Positions 5,231 through 5,730 of a DNA stretch of 5,730 nucleotides are shown piece after piece. Made by a program: the position numbers and the translations under genes. The notes under the pieces were generated by a model, which saw only the letters and a program-made list of their open reading frames with translations, ran no database searches and was not told where the DNA came from. The stretch is from Dehalococcoidia bacterium UBA3254. GTDB taxonomy: Bacteria; Chloroflexota; Dehalococcoidia; Dehalococcoidales; UBA3254. The stretch is taken from NCBI GenBank assembly GCA_002362735.1, contig DEUU01000276.1, forward strand, positions 988 to 6,717, in the 5' to 3' direction. The stretch's first letter is position 1. Each line of letters starts with the position of its first letter.

Positions 5231-5730
5231 ATGGCAACAGAATTTGTAAAAGACGACTACTTTAAGATTGACGTCGAATGTCACCTCAGCGGCGAGGCGA
5301 ACAAAAAATACTTTAACTATTTCCCCGAATACAGAAAATGGGTCTATGGCACGGCGGAAACAGCCCGTGCATTCGGAGCCGTCCCTCACCATGTTACCAA
5401 AGATTGGAAAGAAGCGCCTGTAACCAAAGCGGAAAAATCAGAATTAGCCGAAGAAGACCAGCTGATAGTTTACATGGACCGCTACGGCGTAGACATGGCT
5501 TGCCTTCTCCCCGAAGTTATGATGGAAACTACCGGCTATGCTACCAGATGGTCTACCAACGGCCATTTGCTGCTTGCTGCCCAAAAGTATCCGGAAAGAT
5601 TTATCGTCCAGGCGAATGTGGGGCCATTTTCACACAGGTCGATGAAAGACATACTCTGGGAGCTCGATTACCTTGTCAAAGAAAGAGGCGTCAAGTTATT
5701 CAAGTTTTATCCTCCCGAAGATACCTATAT
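5231..5730 (+). CDS. Amidohydrolase-2 family metal-dependent hydrolase/decarboxylase, N-terminal part
   Basis: The first 166 residues are present; the gene continues past the right edge. ATG 5231 follows AAGGATGG (5218-5225) at five bases. After a short lead, KIDVECHLSG carries the strand-1 metal-binding motif as E16-x-H18, typical of the amidohydrolase-2 branch (ACMSD, gamma-resorcylate decarboxylase and relatives), where it replaces HxH. Then follow a variable region with charged residues, YMDRYGVDMACLLPEV (81-96, strand 2 of the TIM barrel), LLAAQKYPERFIVQANVGPF (112-131) and ELDYLVKERGVKLFKFYPPE, ending near the edge. The remaining metal ligands and the catalytic Asp lie outside the window. 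Members hydrolyse amides or decarboxylate and hydrate aromatic-derived acids; the substrate cannot be deduced here. It is transcribed divergently from the HesA-like gene, behind a long leader that may be regulatory. Family call is good, function open. Confidence 0.82.
   Translation, partial: MATEFVKDDYFKIDVECHLSGEANKKYFNYFPEYRKWVYGTAETARAFGAVPHHVTKDWKEAPVTKAEKSELAEEDQLIVYMDRYGVDMACLLPEVMMETTGYATRWSTNGHLLLAAQKYPERFIVQANVGPFSHRSMKDILWELDYLVKERGVKLFKFYPPEDTY

Overview
The window looks like chromosomal DNA of a strictly anaerobic Gram-positive of the Clostridia, Peptococcaceae/Desulfitobacterium-like. This is inferred from strong AGGAGG-type ribosome sites, an ACR3-arsM arsenic pair with a Cys-rich ArsM, a radical SAM protein of the tungsten-enzyme maturase type, a TipAL-like MerR regulator and moderate G+C with AT-rich spacers. 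No mobile element, CRISPR array, tRNA or rRNA is visible.

Left part (1-2462, + strand): the C-terminal end of an ACR3 arsenite efflux permease, an arsenite S-adenosylmethionine methyltransferase (arsM) with a threefold CCG repeat at its N-terminus, then a radical SAM/SPASM protein with an AbrB-like N-terminal segment. The first two form an arsenic efflux and methylation unit. The third resembles maturases of tungstopterin (aldehyde:ferredoxin oxidoreductase, AOR) enzymes, although no AOR gene lies in the window.

Middle (2463-4192): a convergent spacer, then two minus-strand genes. One is a MerR/TipAS-type regulator whose own promoter has the 19-bp spacer and central dyad diagnostic of MerR control. 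The other is a 108-residue protein of unknown function with a strong ribosome site. Upstream of it lies a duplicated -10/operator-like module. Positions 3409-3668 hold no gene that I can support.

Right part (4193-5730): a HesA/MoeB/ThiF-type adenylyltransferase (minus strand) and, divergently, the start of an amidohydrolase-2 family protein (+ strand) that runs off the edge. The divergent spacer has a good sigma-A promoter (TTGTCA-17-TAAAAT), a CRP/FNR-like palindrome between A-tracts, and a roughly 165-nt 5' leader that looks structured and somewhat resembles the molybdenum/tungsten cofactor (Moco/Tuco) RNA motif.

Taken together, two themes meet here: arsenic detoxification on the left, and possible pterin-metal (Mo/W) cofactor or enzyme maturation in the radical SAM protein, the HesA-like protein and the candidate leader RNA. 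The second theme is inference, since the enzyme it would serve is not in the window.
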